Shown: one piece after another, positions 55,929-64,000 of the stretch
Layout: every line of letters starts with the position of its first letter
Numbering within the stretch: position 1 is the first letter of the stretch
Source: Citromicrobium sp. JLT1363
Lineage (GTDB): Bacteria; Pseudomonadota; Alphaproteobacteria; Sphingomonadales; Sphingomonadaceae
Assembly: GCF_000186705.1 (NCBI RefSeq)
Contig: NZ_AEUE01000004.1
Location: 124,001-188,000 of the forward strand
Length of the DNA stretch: 64,000 bases
Direction of reading: 5' to 3'
Notes under the pieces: generated by a model
What the model was told of the DNA's origin: nothing
Database searches by the model: none
The model's input: only the letters and a program-made list of their open reading frames with translations
Program-made: the position numbers and the translations under genes

Positions 55929-57352
55929 CCTGGTCCGTGGTTCAGGACATCGCAGCGAATGCTATCGTCGCGGTGGCATTCTTCTGCTTCATCGTCGTGT
56001 TCCTGCGGAACATGATCGGCCTCGCCCAGCTGCTGATCGCGGCCTGGGTGTTCGCCACCAGGATCGAACCGAGCGAGGGTGCGCGCGAGCTGTGGCAACG
56101 CTATGCCGACCTTGCGCTGCCCATCACCATGATCGCGCCGGCCTACAACGAAGAGCTCTCGATCGTCGAAAGCGTGAAGGCGCTGCTGGCGCTGGAATAT
56201 CCGGAGCATGAGGTGATCGTCGTCAACGATGGATCGAAGGACGACACCATGGGGCGGCTGATCGCTGCCTTCGACATGTATCCATGCGAGCGCACGCAGG
56301 TGGCGCAGCTGCAGCAGACACAGATTCGCCAGACTTATGCTTCGCGCCGGTTCCCCAACCTGCTGGTCGTCGACAAGGAAAACGGCCGCAAGGCAGACGC
56401 CGCCAACGCCGGGCTGGGCTTCGCCCGCACCCCGCTGGTGTGCGTGATCGACGCCGACTCGATCATCGAGCCCGACGGGCTGCTGCGCGCGGCAGAGCCT
56501 TTCATGCACGACAACGGCCGCCTGGTCGCGGTCGGCGGCGCGATCCGCGTGGCCAACGGATGCACCGTGAAGGGCGGGTCGCTGCAGAAGATCGATGTGG
56601 CCAAGGCCCTCGTCCCGCGCTTCCAGGTGGTCGAGTACATGCGCGCCTTCCTAACGGCGCGGGTCGCCAATGCGCAGACCGGCACGCTGATGCTGATCTC
56701 GGGCGCATTCGGGCTCTTTCGCCGCTCCACCCTGGTGGAGATCGGCGGCTATCGACACGATACCGTGGGCGAAGATCTCGAACTGGTCGTCCATTTGCAC
56801 CGGCACCTGCGCGAGCAGAAGCGCGACTACCGGTTCGCCTTCATCCCCGACATCGTCTGCTGGACCGAGGCACCGGCCGCGCTGAAAGGCCTCGATAACC
56901 AGCGGGCGCGCTGGCAGCAGGGCTCGCTGGAGACGCTGGTCCGCCATCGCAGGATGATGTTCAATCCGCGCTACGGACGGATCGGGCTGCTGGCCATGCC
57001 GCATATCCTGCTGGAGGATGTGCTGGGGCCGCCCGCCGAGCTGCTGGGCTATCTCGTGCTCCCGGCAGCCGCGTTGCTCGGCCTGCTCGATCCGATGATG
57101 GCCGTGGCCTTCTTCTTCGTGTCGATCGTCTTCGGCACCGGGCTGAGCGTGGGCACGCTCGCGCTGGAGGAACAGCAATTGCGGCGTACCCCTTCCGCCC
57201 GGAGCCTCATTCGGATCGGGTGGGCCGCGCTGCTCGAGAATTTCGGCTACCGGCAGATCAACCTCTGGTATCGCATTCAGGGGGTGCGACGCTTTCTGAA
57301 GAAGGATAGCACCTGGGCTGCTGTGCCCAGACTGGGTTTCGGCGCAGACTGA
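55925..57352 (+). CDS. processive GT2 family glycosyltransferase
   Basis: 475 residues. N-terminal membrane segment (about 10-42), then a GT2 catalytic domain. The D,D,D,QxxRW signature is intact: VVNDGSKDDTM, VIDADSIIEP, GEDLELVVHLHRH and NQRARWQQGSLETL. C-terminal helices (about 345-430) close the synthase channel. These are features of processive beta-glycan synthases such as PgaC, NodC, HasA and BcsA, with the first most alike in size. It probably polymerises a sugar at the inner membrane. Last gene of the group; the next gene is convergent (iclR). Confidence 0.92.
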   Translation: MTWSVVQDIAANAIVAVAFFCFIVVFLRNMIGLAQLLIAAWVFATRIEPSEGARELWQRYADLALPITMIAPAYNEELSIVESVKALLALEYPEHEVIVVNDGSKDDTMGRLIAAFDMYPCERTQVAQLQQTQIRQTYASRRFPNLLVVDKENGRKADAANAGLGFARTPLVCVIDADSIIEPDGLLRAAEPFMHDNGRLVAVGGAIRVANGCTVKGGSLQKIDVAKALVPRFQVVEYMRAFLTARVANAQTGTLMLISGAFGLFRRSTLVEIGGYRHDTVGEDLELVVHLHRHLREQKRDYRFAFIPDIVCWTEAPAALKGLDNQRARWQQGSLETLVRHRRMMFNPRYGRIGLLAMPHILLEDVLGPPAELLGYLVLPAAALLGLLDPMMAVAFFFVSIVFGTGLSVGTLALEEQQLRRTPSARSLIRIGWAALLENFGYRQINLWYRIQGVRRFLKKDSTWAAVPRLGFGAD

Positions 57353-57481
57353 GTGCGCCTGTCTGCTTGCCACAGAAGCGTCGCGATCCCCTGAAGAGCC
57401 CCGGGGATGCCGGGCCCGGTGGTTCAGCATGCCGGCCTTTCCTGGTTTCAGGATAGCTTCCGGGCTCGCGCCTCGCTTCGT

Positions 57482-58234
57482 TCAGCGGTCGACGTGCAGC
57501 GATGCGACGGCGCGGGCCAGAGCGCTCTGGGCGCGGTTCTGCAGTTCAGGCAGGAAACGAATGGAGGGAACCGCTATGCTGAAGGCGCCATCGACGTCGC
57601 CCAGCCGGACCGGGCGGGCGATGCTGGAAATGCCAGCGGTGCTTTCCTCCATCGCCGTCGCGTAACCCTGATCGCGAAAAGTGGCGATCTGTTTGCGCAA
57701 TGCGGCGGGCGAGACGATGGTGTGCTCGGTCAGGCATTCCCGCTGGCCGCGGGTTTCGTCGAAATAGGCCTCCAGCTGCGCGTCGGACAGCTGCGACAGG
57801 ATCGCCTTGCCGCCTGCCAGGACATGAAGTGGCTTGGTTTCACCGGGCGCAATGGCATAGCGCAGGGCCTGTGCGCTCGATCGGCTGGCCACGATCCGCG
57901 CCTGCCAGTCCTCGCGCACCATGAAGGATGCAGTCTCGTCCAGTTCCGCAGCCAGCGCGCGCACAAGCGGCGCGACGCGATCTTCCAGCGAGAGGTTTGC
58001 GCGATCCGTGCGCAGGCGGTCGAGGGCCGGTCCGCCGGAATACCGCCGTCCCTCGCGCGACAGGTATTCCCGTTCGGTCAGGGTGGCGAGGAGATAGGAT
58101 AGGCTGCTGAGGGGTATGTCGAGCCCGTTCGCGATGTCCCGCGCGACGACGCCGCCCGGATGGGCGACGACGAACTCGATCACCTCCAGCGTGCGCAACG
58201 CCGATTTGACGGGGCTGGACTGACTTGCGCTCAA
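57482..58234 (-). CDS. IclR-family transcriptional regulator
   Basis: 250 residues. N-terminal winged helix (about 8-70: KSALRTLEVIEFVVAHPGGV, IPLSSLSYLLATLTEREYLS) and C-terminal effector-binding GAF-like domain (LHVLAGGKAILSQLSDAQL, ISSIARPVRLGDVDGAFSIA). IclR proteins of sphingomonads and relatives often govern aromatic-acid catabolism; the position at the end of the C1 cluster suggests this role here. The likely targets are the divergent promoters at 61543-61631. Confidence 0.92.
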   Translation of the reverse strand: MSASQSSPVKSALRTLEVIEFVVAHPGGVVARDIANGLDIPLSSLSYLLATLTEREYLSREGRRYSGGPALDRLRTDRANLSLEDRVAPLVRALAAELDETASFMVREDWQARIVASRSSAQALRYAIAPGETKPLHVLAGGKAILSQLSDAQLEAYFDETRGQRECLTEHTIVSPAALRKQIATFRDQGYATAMEESTAGISSIARPVRLGDVDGAFSIAVPSIRFLPELQNRAQSALARAVASLHVDR

Positions 58235-58270
58235 CCTGTGTTTGCTCCGAAGTGATCAGACGGCAGGGAA

Positions 58271-58660
58271 TCAGAAGCTGAGGCTGCCCAGCCGCTGCGC
58301 GAACAGCCATCGACCATCGCGTTCGACGAACCGGTCATGATACCATCCGAGCTTGGGCGCCTTGTCCGGCATGAAAAGTGCCACCGCGCTCTGCCCCGTC
58401 GCTTCTACAGGCGAAACGACATCGATGACAATATTGGTGCACAGATGGCGGCTTGAGCGGGCAGGGCGGGCCGTGAACGAAGCGAGGATCGTTTCGCGTC
58501 CCACGATGTGATCGTCCGGCGCGCTGGGCCGTGCCATGATGCCATCGTCGCTATAGAGCGCCGCAACATCCTCCCAGCGCCCCTCGTCGTTATAGTTCGC
58601 GTAGAGCGCGATCAGGCGCGCGCAGGCATGCTCGATGGCGAGGCGTTCTGCGTCCGTCAT
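58271..58660 (-). CDS. SnoaL/NTF2-like protein
   Basis: 129 residues from the ATG at 58660, which overlaps the stop of the upstream methionine-synthase-like gene (ATGA). Cystatin-like alpha+beta barrel: CARLIALYANYNDEGRWEDV, LYSDDGIMARPSAPDDHIVG, WYHDRFVERDGRWLFAQRLG. Such proteins serve as small isomerases, dehydratases or subunits of dioxygenases. Its location suggests a role with an aromatic intermediate; this is inferred. Confidence 0.82.
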   Translation of the reverse strand: MTDAERLAIEHACARLIALYANYNDEGRWEDVAALYSDDGIMARPSAPDDHIVGRETILASFTARPARSSRHLCTNIVIDVVSPVEATGQSAVALFMPDKAPKLGWYHDRFVERDGRWLFAQRLGSLSF

Positions 58661-59787
58661 ACGCGCTCTCCAGCCAGATCGGCACCGGCGCGCAGGGCCT
58701 GCAGCTTCTTGCGCGTCACCAGCGGGTCCAGCTTGCCGTAGCCGGCGAATGTGCCGAACCCGCAATCGGTGCTGGCAACCACGTGGTCCGGGCCCACGAT
58801 ATCCACGAACCTGCCGATGCGCTGGGCGATCAGTTCGGGATGTTCGACATAGTTGGAACAGGTGTCGATCAGGCCGGGGGCGAGCACCTTGTGGGCCGGG
58901 ATGTCCGCATCGCTCCACACCTGCCATTCATGCTCGTGGCGCGGATTGGCGGCTTCGAACAGCACCGTCGCGGGGCGGGCGGCGAGCACGATGTCGATGA
59001 TCCGCGACAGGGCGATATCGTGATCGTGCGGGCCTTCGTAATTGCCCCAGCACACATGCATGCGCATCTTCTCGGGCGCGATGTTCGCAGTGGCCGCATT
59101 GAGCGCTTCGACATTGGCGGCGGCAACGCGCAGGAAGTCCGCCTCTTCCATATCCTGATAGCCTGTATGCCGGCTCATCGCCAAATCGGGGCAGTCGAGC
59201 TGCAGCAGGAAGCCCGCGTCGACGATCGCCTCGTATTCCGGGCGCATCGCGTCGACCAGGTCGGCCAGATAGGCTTCGTGGCTGGGATAATGCTGGTTGA
59301 CCTGAAAAGCGGTAATCAGGCCGGGCGAGGCGGAATTGAGGAAGCCCTGCGCGCCGTCGCCAGCCACCTCCATCGCGTGGGTGAAGCGGCGAATATCGTC
59401 ATGCAAGGGCTCCAGCGTTTCAAGCCTGACCGGGCCGATGCACGAAGCGCGGGTGAACTCCTGCGAGCCCATGATGCCGGAAAGCTTCTTTGCCAGTTCG
59501 GGCACCTCAGCCATGTCGGCGGCAGGCTTGCGATCGACATGCCCGCCGAAGCCGGAAAGCCGCTCCGCCATGTAGGTCGAATAGCCGACCTTGCCCAGTT
59601 CGCCGTCGCTGACGAAATCGACGCCGCATTCGCGCTGCATCGCCACGCAATCCGTGACGGCCTGCGTTACGACCCGGTCGAACTCCTCGGCATCGTAAGG
59701 CTCGCCCTTGTCCCGGGCCAGCAGGAGCGGGGTCAGCGCCTCGCCGCGAGGCATGGAGCCGACGTGGGTGACGGGGATATGGGGCAT
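58657..59787 (-). CDS. cobalamin-independent methionine synthase-like protein
   Basis: 376 residues, the size of a MetE C-terminal catalytic barrel only. The start THVGSMPRGEALTPLLLARD, FLNSASPGLITAFQVNQHYP and zinc-ligand regions MRMHVCWGNYEGPHDHD and STDCGFGTFAGYGKLDP show the conserved His and Cys ligands of the MetE barrel. The N-terminal domain of full MetE is missing; such shortened proteins are known (MesX/YxjG types) and do not all use methyl-THF. Here it would recycle 5-methyl-THF formed by O-demethylation, or methylate another thiol. Second-to-last in the minus-strand operon. Confidence 0.82.
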   Translation of the reverse strand: MPHIPVTHVGSMPRGEALTPLLLARDKGEPYDAEEFDRVVTQAVTDCVAMQRECGVDFVSDGELGKVGYSTYMAERLSGFGGHVDRKPAADMAEVPELAKKLSGIMGSQEFTRASCIGPVRLETLEPLHDDIRRFTHAMEVAGDGAQGFLNSASPGLITAFQVNQHYPSHEAYLADLVDAMRPEYEAIVDAGFLLQLDCPDLAMSRHTGYQDMEEADFLRVAAANVEALNAATANIAPEKMRMHVCWGNYEGPHDHDIALSRIIDIVLAARPATVLFEAANPRHEHEWQVWSDADIPAHKVLAPGLIDTCSNYVEHPELIAQRIGRFVDIVGPDHVVASTDCGFGTFAGYGKLDPLVTRKKLQALRAGADLAGERV

Positions 59788-59797
59788 GGGGTTCTCC

Positions 59798-60643
59798 TCA
59801 AGCCTTGAATACGACGGTGCGCGATCCGTTCAGGAACACGCGCCCTGCGAGATGGTGCTTCACGGCGTTGGCAAGGACGCGCCGTTCGATGTCGCGGCCC
59901 TTGGCGACCAGTTCCTCCGCAGTGTCCGAATGGCTGATGGCTTCGACGTCCTGGTGAATGATCGGTCCTTCATCGAGGTCTGCCGTGACATAGTGTGCGG
60001 TCGCGCCGATCATCTTCACGCCGCGCTCGTACGCCTGGTGATAGGGCTTGGCGCCCTTGAAGCCGGGCAGGAAAGAGTGGTGGATATTGATGCACCGGCC
60101 CGAAAGGAAGGCGGCAAGATCGTCCGAGAGGATCTGCATGTAGCGCGCCAGCACCACCAGTTCGGCGCCGGTTTCCTCGACGATCTGCTTGATCTGCGCT
60201 TCCTGCTGCGGTTTCGTGTCCTTGGTGATCGGCAGGTGGTGATAGGGTATGTCGCCGATCATCGAGATGCGGAGCGCGCTTTGCGGGTGGTTGGAGACGA
60301 CGCCGACCACATCCATGTCCAGTTCCCCGATCCGATTGCGGTAGAGCAGGTCGCCGAGGCAGTGATCGAACTTGCTGACCATCATCAGGACCTTGCGCGG
60401 CCGATCAGCGGGGCGGATTTCCCATTGCGCGTGTCGCGCCAGGGGCAGATCGGCGAAGGCTTGCGAGATCGTACCACAATCGTCCGCATCGAATGCCACC
60501 CGCATGAAGAAGCGGTCGTTGCCGCGATCGTTGAACTGCTGTGCGTCCACGATGTTGCAGCCATTCGTGGCAAGGAAGCTGGAAACCTCCGCCACCAGGC
60601 CCGAACGGTCGTCGCATTGCAGGGTCAGGATGCATTGCTCCAT
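59798..60643 (-). CDS. purU: formyltetrahydrofolate deformylase
   Basis: 281 residues from the ATG at 60643. N-terminal ACT domain (MEQCILTLQCDDRSGLVAEV) and C-terminal formyl-THF hydrolase domain with INIHHSFLPGFKGAKPYHQA and GATAHYVTADLDEGPIIHQD (His and Asp active site). Releases formate and THF from 10-formyl-THF. It is coupled with metF here (17-base gap), which implies regeneration of THF from C1 units rather than the housekeeping purine-balance role. Confidence 0.95.
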   Translation of the reverse strand: MEQCILTLQCDDRSGLVAEVSSFLATNGCNIVDAQQFNDRGNDRFFMRVAFDADDCGTISQAFADLPLARHAQWEIRPADRPRKVLMMVSKFDHCLGDLLYRNRIGELDMDVVGVVSNHPQSALRISMIGDIPYHHLPITKDTKPQQEAQIKQIVEETGAELVVLARYMQILSDDLAAFLSGRCINIHHSFLPGFKGAKPYHQAYERGVKMIGATAHYVTADLDEGPIIHQDVEAISHSDTAEELVAKGRDIERRVLANAVKHHLAGRVFLNGSRTVVFKA

Positions 60644-60660
60644 GGGGTATTCTCCAGGCT

Positions 60661-61542
60661 TCAGCGTGCGCGCGTATGTGTCGCCGCGTATTGGTTGATC
60701 CATTCGACCGTGCGAGCGACGCCGCCGAACGGATAGAAATGCAGGCGGACCGGGCCGTGCTGCGGGCCGAGATTTTCGGAGAGGCTTTCTACCAGCCTGT
60801 CCGGCCCGGCGCTGCCCATCAGGCGTGAGAGCGAAACCCCGTACTTCGTCATGACCGACGCCGACGCGCTCACGCCGCAGCGCTTTGCGAAGCGCAACAG
60901 CGTCTTGATACCTGCCGGGCCCGGCACGCCGAGGCGCACCGGGGCATCGATGCCCCGGTGCCGCAGTTCGGCCAGCCATTCGAGCACCCGGTCGGCGTCG
61001 AAGGCGAACTGGGTGACGATCAGCGGAGCCATTCCGCGCGCCTCGATAGCATCGCGCTTGGCCTGAAGCACGGTGAAGCATTCATCGGCATCCATGTTCG
61101 GGTGCCCTTCAGGATGGCCACCGATCCCGATGGCACGAATGCCGAGCCGTTCGAACGCTCCGCTTTCGATAAGCTCGCCGGAAGTGGCGTAGGGGCCTTC
61201 CGGGCTTGCCGGATCGCCCGCTACCACGAAGCAGCGCCGCACGCCGGCCTGATCGACGACCGCGCCGAGATAGTCCTGGAATTCGTCCTCCGAACGGATT
61301 CGCCGAGCGGAGAAATGCGGCATCGGTTCGAAGCCCAGATCGCGTACGGCTTTCGTCGCCGCGATGCGCGCTTCGAAATCCTCGCCGGGCAAGAAGGTGA
61401 TCGCAACCGGATGCTGGCCGGGGATTTTGGGCGAGGCTTCGCGCAGCGCGTCGACATCCTTCGCCGTGATTTCGAGCGAGAATCCGTCGGTCAGTACCTT
61501 CGGTGCCTGCGACCAATTCGGATGGATGACCGGTATCGACAT
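60661..61542 (-). CDS. metF: methylenetetrahydrofolate reductase-like protein
   Basis: 293 residues from the ATG at 61542. Flavin (beta/alpha)8 barrel of the MetF family: FSLEITAKDVDALREASPKI, VAITFLPGEDFEARIAATKA, RRCFVVAGDPASPEGPYATS, IGGHPEGHPNMDADECFTVL and PLIVTQFAFDADRVLEWLAE. In O-demethylation loci, MetF oxidises 5-methyl-THF back to 5,10-methylene-THF. It is the first gene of the minus-strand operon metF-purU-metE-like-snoaL, divergent from the hydrolase-ligM-ligA genes. Confidence 0.93.
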   Translation of the reverse strand: MSIPVIHPNWSQAPKVLTDGFSLEITAKDVDALREASPKIPGQHPVAITFLPGEDFEARIAATKAVRDLGFEPMPHFSARRIRSEDEFQDYLGAVVDQAGVRRCFVVAGDPASPEGPYATSGELIESGAFERLGIRAIGIGGHPEGHPNMDADECFTVLQAKRDAIEARGMAPLIVTQFAFDADRVLEWLAELRHRGIDAPVRLGVPGPAGIKTLLRFAKRCGVSASASVMTKYGVSLSRLMGSAGPDRLVESLSENLGPQHGPVRLHFYPFGGVARTVEWINQYAATHTRAR

Positions 61543-61608
61543 CGCTTTTCCTCCCCTTGGCAAGGCGGGCATCCCGCTCTCTTCCGAAACGCACTAGCGC
61601 CTTCCTGC

Positions 61609-61645
61609 AACTTCGTATAGATGAATTATTCATGGATGCGAAGTT
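61609..61645. promoter_or_regulatory. palindrome in the divergent metF/hydrolase promoter region
   Basis: Outer arms AACTTCGTAT (61609-61618) and ATGCGAAGTT (61636-61645) differ at one base; an inner palindrome ATGAATTATTCAT (61621-61633) is perfect. It overlaps the hydrolase start codon at 61632 and lies 67 bases from the metF start. It is a good candidate operator for the IclR protein. It superficially recalls loxP arms, but no recombinase is present. Confidence 0.5.
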
Positions 61646-62363
61646 ACAGATCGAATCGACGCTTGCGGTCCTTCCAGGGCTGTTGTGCGATTCCCGCCTG
61701 TTCGCGGCGCAGGATGCGGCTGGCGTGCTGGTGGTGGACGGCTTCTACGGCGGCGCCTCCAGCATGGAGGGCATGGCGGATTACGCGCTCGCCCGACTGC
61801 CCGATCGCTTCGCCATACTGGGCCATTCGATGGGCGCGCGCGTTGCGCTCGAGATTGTCCGCAAGGCGCCCGAGCGTGTCGAACGTATCGCGCTGTCGAA
61901 CACCGGCGTGCACCCGGTCCAGCCCGGGGAGCGCGAGAAGCGCTATCGGCTGCGCGACATCGGGCGCGAGCAGGGAATGGAGCGCCTCGTCGATACGTGG
62001 CTGCCGCCCATGCTGGGCCCGAGCGTCGGCGCGAATTCCGAACTGCGCGAGAGGCTGCGCGCCATGTGCCTCGATGCCGGACTGGAAATTTTCGAGGCGC
62101 AGATCGAAGCTCTGCTGGCCCGCCCGCAGGTGGACGATGTGCTCGCCAGCCTCGGCTGCCCCGCCTTGTCGGTGACGGGCGAACAGGACGCATGGTCTCC
62201 GCCCGACCAGCACGCACGCATCGCGCAGGCCATCCAGGGATGTCTCCTTCGGATCGTCCCATCGGCGGGGCACATGCTGCCCGCAGAACAACCCGAAGCT
62301 TTCAACGCGGTTCTGGGCGACTGGCTCGCCATGCCCGCGCGCGAAACAGAAACAACGATATAG
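61632..62363 (+). CDS. alpha/beta hydrolase
   Basis: 243 residues from the ATG at 61632. The nucleophile elbow GHSMGARVALEI carries the Ser; the Asp and His of the triad are in VTGEQDAWSPPDQH and VPSAGHMLPAEQPEAF. The oxyanion region is LPGLLCDSRLF. Relatives include enol-lactone and ester hydrolases of aromatic degradation. In this cluster it may hydrolyse a ring-fission product or an ester of an aromatic acid. It is upstream of ligM by 20 bases, probably the first gene of the plus-strand operon. Confidence 0.88.
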   Translation: MDAKLQIESTLAVLPGLLCDSRLFAAQDAAGVLVVDGFYGGASSMEGMADYALARLPDRFAILGHSMGARVALEIVRKAPERVERIALSNTGVHPVQPGEREKRYRLRDIGREQGMERLVDTWLPPMLGPSVGANSELRERLRAMCLDAGLEIFEAQIEALLARPQVDDVLASLGCPALSVTGEQDAWSPPDQHARIAQAIQGCLLRIVPSAGHMLPAEQPEAFNAVLGDWLAMPARETETTI

Positions 62364-62383
62364 CCCAGAACAGGAGAGGCGAA

Positions 62384-63784
62384 ATGAGCGAGAAGAACCT
62401 CAAGCAGAAGCTTGCCGAAGCCGGCAACACGGTGGACCTGCTGCGCAACCAGCAGGTCGGCCCCAATGTCTATCCCGGCGTGCCCGGCGAATTTTCCAAC
62501 TGGCGCGACGAGCAGCGTGCTTGGGCGGAAACGGCGGTGCTGTTCAACCAGTCGTACCACATGGTGGACCTGCTGGTGACCGGGCCCGACGCTTTCGAGA
62601 TGCTCGCATATCTGGCGCCCAACAGCTTCAACAACTTCAAGCCGAACATGGCCAAGCAATTCGCGCCGGTGACGCCCGAAGGCTACGTCATCGGCGACGT
62701 CATTCTGTTCTACCTCGCAGACGAGAAATTCGAACTGGTCGGGCGCGCGCCTGCCATCGAATGGGTCGAATACCACGCCGCCACCGGCAAGTGGGATGTG
62801 ACGGTGGAACGTGACGAGCGCACCGCCGCCCGTCCCGAGGCGGAGAAGAACACGCGCCGCAACTATCGCTTCCAGTTGCAGGGCCCCAACGCCATGAAGA
62901 TCCTTGAAAAGGCGATGGGCGAGACCCCGCCCGATCTCAAGTTCTTCCGCATGGCGCCGATCATGATCGACGGCGTGGAAGTGCGCGCGCTGCGTCACGG
63001 TATGGCTGGCCAGCCCGGTTACGAGCTGTTCGGACCGTGGAAAGATTACGACACCGTCCACTCCGCGCTGGTCGAGGCCGGCAAGGACGATGGCCTGAAG
63101 CTGGTCGGTGGCCGCACCTATGCGTCCAACACGCTCGAGTCCGGCTGGATTCCCTCGCCGCTGCCCGCCGTCTATACCGGCGAGGGGACCGAGGATTTCC
63201 GCGAATGGATGGGCGACAAGTCCTACGCCGGCATGTGCTCGCTCGGCGGGTCGTACGTGTCGGACAATATCGAAGATTATTACCTCACGCCGTGGGACCT
63301 CGGCTACGGCATCATGGTCAAGTTCGACCATGACTTCGTCGGCCGCGAGGCGCTCGAAAAGCTCGACAAGCAGCCCAAGCGCAAGAAGGTGACGCTGGCC
63401 CTCGACAATGAAGACATCCTGCGCGTGATGAGCTCGATGCTGCAGAAGGGCGACAAGGCCAAGTTCCTCGAATTCCCGAGCGCGGTCTATGCCATGCACC
63501 CCTATGATGCGGTGCTGAAGGATGGCGAGACCGTCGGCATTTCGACCTGGATCGGATATACGGTCAACGCCGGGCGCTTCCTCGCGCTGGCGATGGTGGA
63601 TGAATCCGTCGCCGCACCGGGCACCGAGGTATCGCTGCTGTGGGGTGAGCCCGATGGCGGGACCTCCAAGCCCACGGTCGAGCCGCATGTGCAGACCGAG
63701 ATCAAGGCAGTGGTCGCACCTGCCCCTTACTCCGAAGTCGCGCGCGACAGCTACGCCGAAGGCTGGCGCACCAAGGGCAACTGA
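62384..63784 (+). CDS. tetrahydrofolate-dependent aromatic O-demethylase (LigM/DesA family)
   Basis: 466 residues, the size of Sphingobium SYK-6 LigM (~470). Transfers the methyl group of an aromatic methyl ether (vanillate, 3-O-methylgallate or syringate) to THF. Aminomethyltransferase (GcvT)-like fold: AWAETAVLFNQSYHMVDLLV, FQLQGPNAMKILEKAMG, RALRHGMAGQPGYELFGPWK, SNTLESGWIPSPLPAVYTGE, and the C-terminal AVVAPAPYSEVARDSYAEGW. The exact aromatic substrate cannot be read, as LigM and DesA are alike. The GGAGAGGCGAA site precedes the ATG at 62384. The MetF and PurU genes nearby fit its need for THF turnover. Confidence 0.9.
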   Translation: MSEKNLKQKLAEAGNTVDLLRNQQVGPNVYPGVPGEFSNWRDEQRAWAETAVLFNQSYHMVDLLVTGPDAFEMLAYLAPNSFNNFKPNMAKQFAPVTPEGYVIGDVILFYLADEKFELVGRAPAIEWVEYHAATGKWDVTVERDERTAARPEAEKNTRRNYRFQLQGPNAMKILEKAMGETPPDLKFFRMAPIMIDGVEVRALRHGMAGQPGYELFGPWKDYDTVHSALVEAGKDDGLKLVGGRTYASNTLESGWIPSPLPAVYTGEGTEDFREWMGDKSYAGMCSLGGSYVSDNIEDYYLTPWDLGYGIMVKFDHDFVGREALEKLDKQPKRKKVTLALDNEDILRVMSSMLQKGDKAKFLEFPSAVYAMHPYDAVLKDGETVGISTWIGYTVNAGRFLALAMVDESVAAPGTEVSLLWGEPDGGTSKPTVEPHVQTEIKAVVAPAPYSEVARDSYAEGWRTKGN

Positions 63785-63868
63785 GACTGCACACCACCCG
63801 GAGAGCGCGCCTCTTCGGGTGGGAAGTGCTGGGACAGTGCAATTGCACCGCCTGCGAAGGAGAGGATC

Positions 63869-64000
63869 ATGAGTGACAAGAAACGGGTGAGGGACATCCA
63901 CGCCTATCTCGAACAGTTCGAGGACGTGCCCGGAACGCGCGTCTACACTGCCGCCCGCGCCCGCAAGGGCTACCACATCAACCAGTTCGCAATGAGCCTG
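63869..64000 (+). CDS. ligA: protocatechuate 4,5-dioxygenase alpha subunit, 3' end outside window
   Basis: First 44 residues, starting MSDKKRVRDIHAYLEQFEDV and then PGTRVYTAARARKGYHINQF, are those of LigA, the small helical subunit of the LigAB extradiol dioxygenase that opens the protocatechuate ring at 4,5. GAAGGAGAGG precedes the ATG at 63869. It is 84 bases after the demethylase. The catalytic LigB is expected just outside the window, so the neighbourhood is probably a full 4,5-cleavage pathway. Confidence 0.9.
   Translation, partial: MSDKKRVRDIHAYLEQFEDVPGTRVYTAARARKGYHINQFAMSL

Noticed and set aside
61609-61645. Resemblance of AACTTCGTATA arms to a loxP site
   Set aside because: The second arm differs, the spacer is different, and there is no recombinase gene; a regulator palindrome is the simpler reading.

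Overview
The window reads as chromosomal DNA of a high-G+C alphaproteobacterium of the order Sphingomonadales, most likely near Erythrobacter, Altererythrobacter or Novosphingobium. This rests on gene content: serC-serA-hisZ-purA in a row, GcrA, HspQ, a LigA/LigM-type aromatic pathway, and dispersed palindromes of the kind seen in sphingomonad genomes. Almost all of it is dense, vertically inherited core genome with short intergenic gaps and many stop/start overlaps. There is no rRNA, CRISPR array, insertion sequence or recognisable prophage. Three tRNA genes are present: Thr(TGT), Val(TAC) and Ser(CGA).

Layout. 1-9.3 kb holds the end of metC, sseA, a proline-rich membrane protein, queF, an isolated lower-G+C predicted outer-membrane protein beside tRNA-Thr, a TM2 protein, rarA and a GT4 glycosyltransferase. 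9.4-17 kb is amino-acid and purine synthesis: a probable serC-motif leader RNA, serC, serA, hisZ, purA, and a winged-helix protein behind a striking palindrome. 17-28 kb has the argH-lipoprotein-lysA-cysG(N-terminal) operon, a TlpA-like thioredoxin, an FAD monooxygenase, asparaginase, truA and fmt. 28-45 kb is the information-processing core: recR, def, rmuC, then rimP-nusA-ylxR-infB, rbfA, truB, rpsO and pnp, interrupted by abgT, tdk and a thioesterase. 45-49.6 kb contains an alcohol dehydrogenase, a spermidine-synthase-like protein, gcrA, an orphan ABC-2 permease and hspQ.

Two accessory-looking systems fill the end. At 49.8-57.4 kb five genes run in the same direction, the last four coupled by 4-base overlaps. 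They encode a MASE1-CHASE-PAS hybrid histidine kinase with REC and Hpt domains, a single-domain response regulator, a TPR plus beta-barrel outer-membrane protein (YaiO/PgaA-like), a membrane-anchored HEAT-repeat protein, and a processive GT2 glycosyltransferase. I infer an envelope-spanning, two-component-controlled exopolysaccharide synthesis and export machine. I do not recognise it as a described system, and it is my main candidate for something new. At 57.5-64 kb a divergent locus encodes tetrahydrofolate-dependent aromatic O-demethylation: a LigM-like demethylase and the start of protocatechuate 4,5-dioxygenase ligA on one side. MetF-, PurU- and methionine-synthase-like C1 enzymes and an IclR regulator lie on the other, to process the methyl groups removed.

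The most unusual sequence-level feature is a dispersed palindromic element that also occurs in frame inside truB and adds 31 residues to the protein. This is a sphingomonad parallel to the Rickettsia palindromic elements. All gene calls come from reading translations and motifs; no database search was run.
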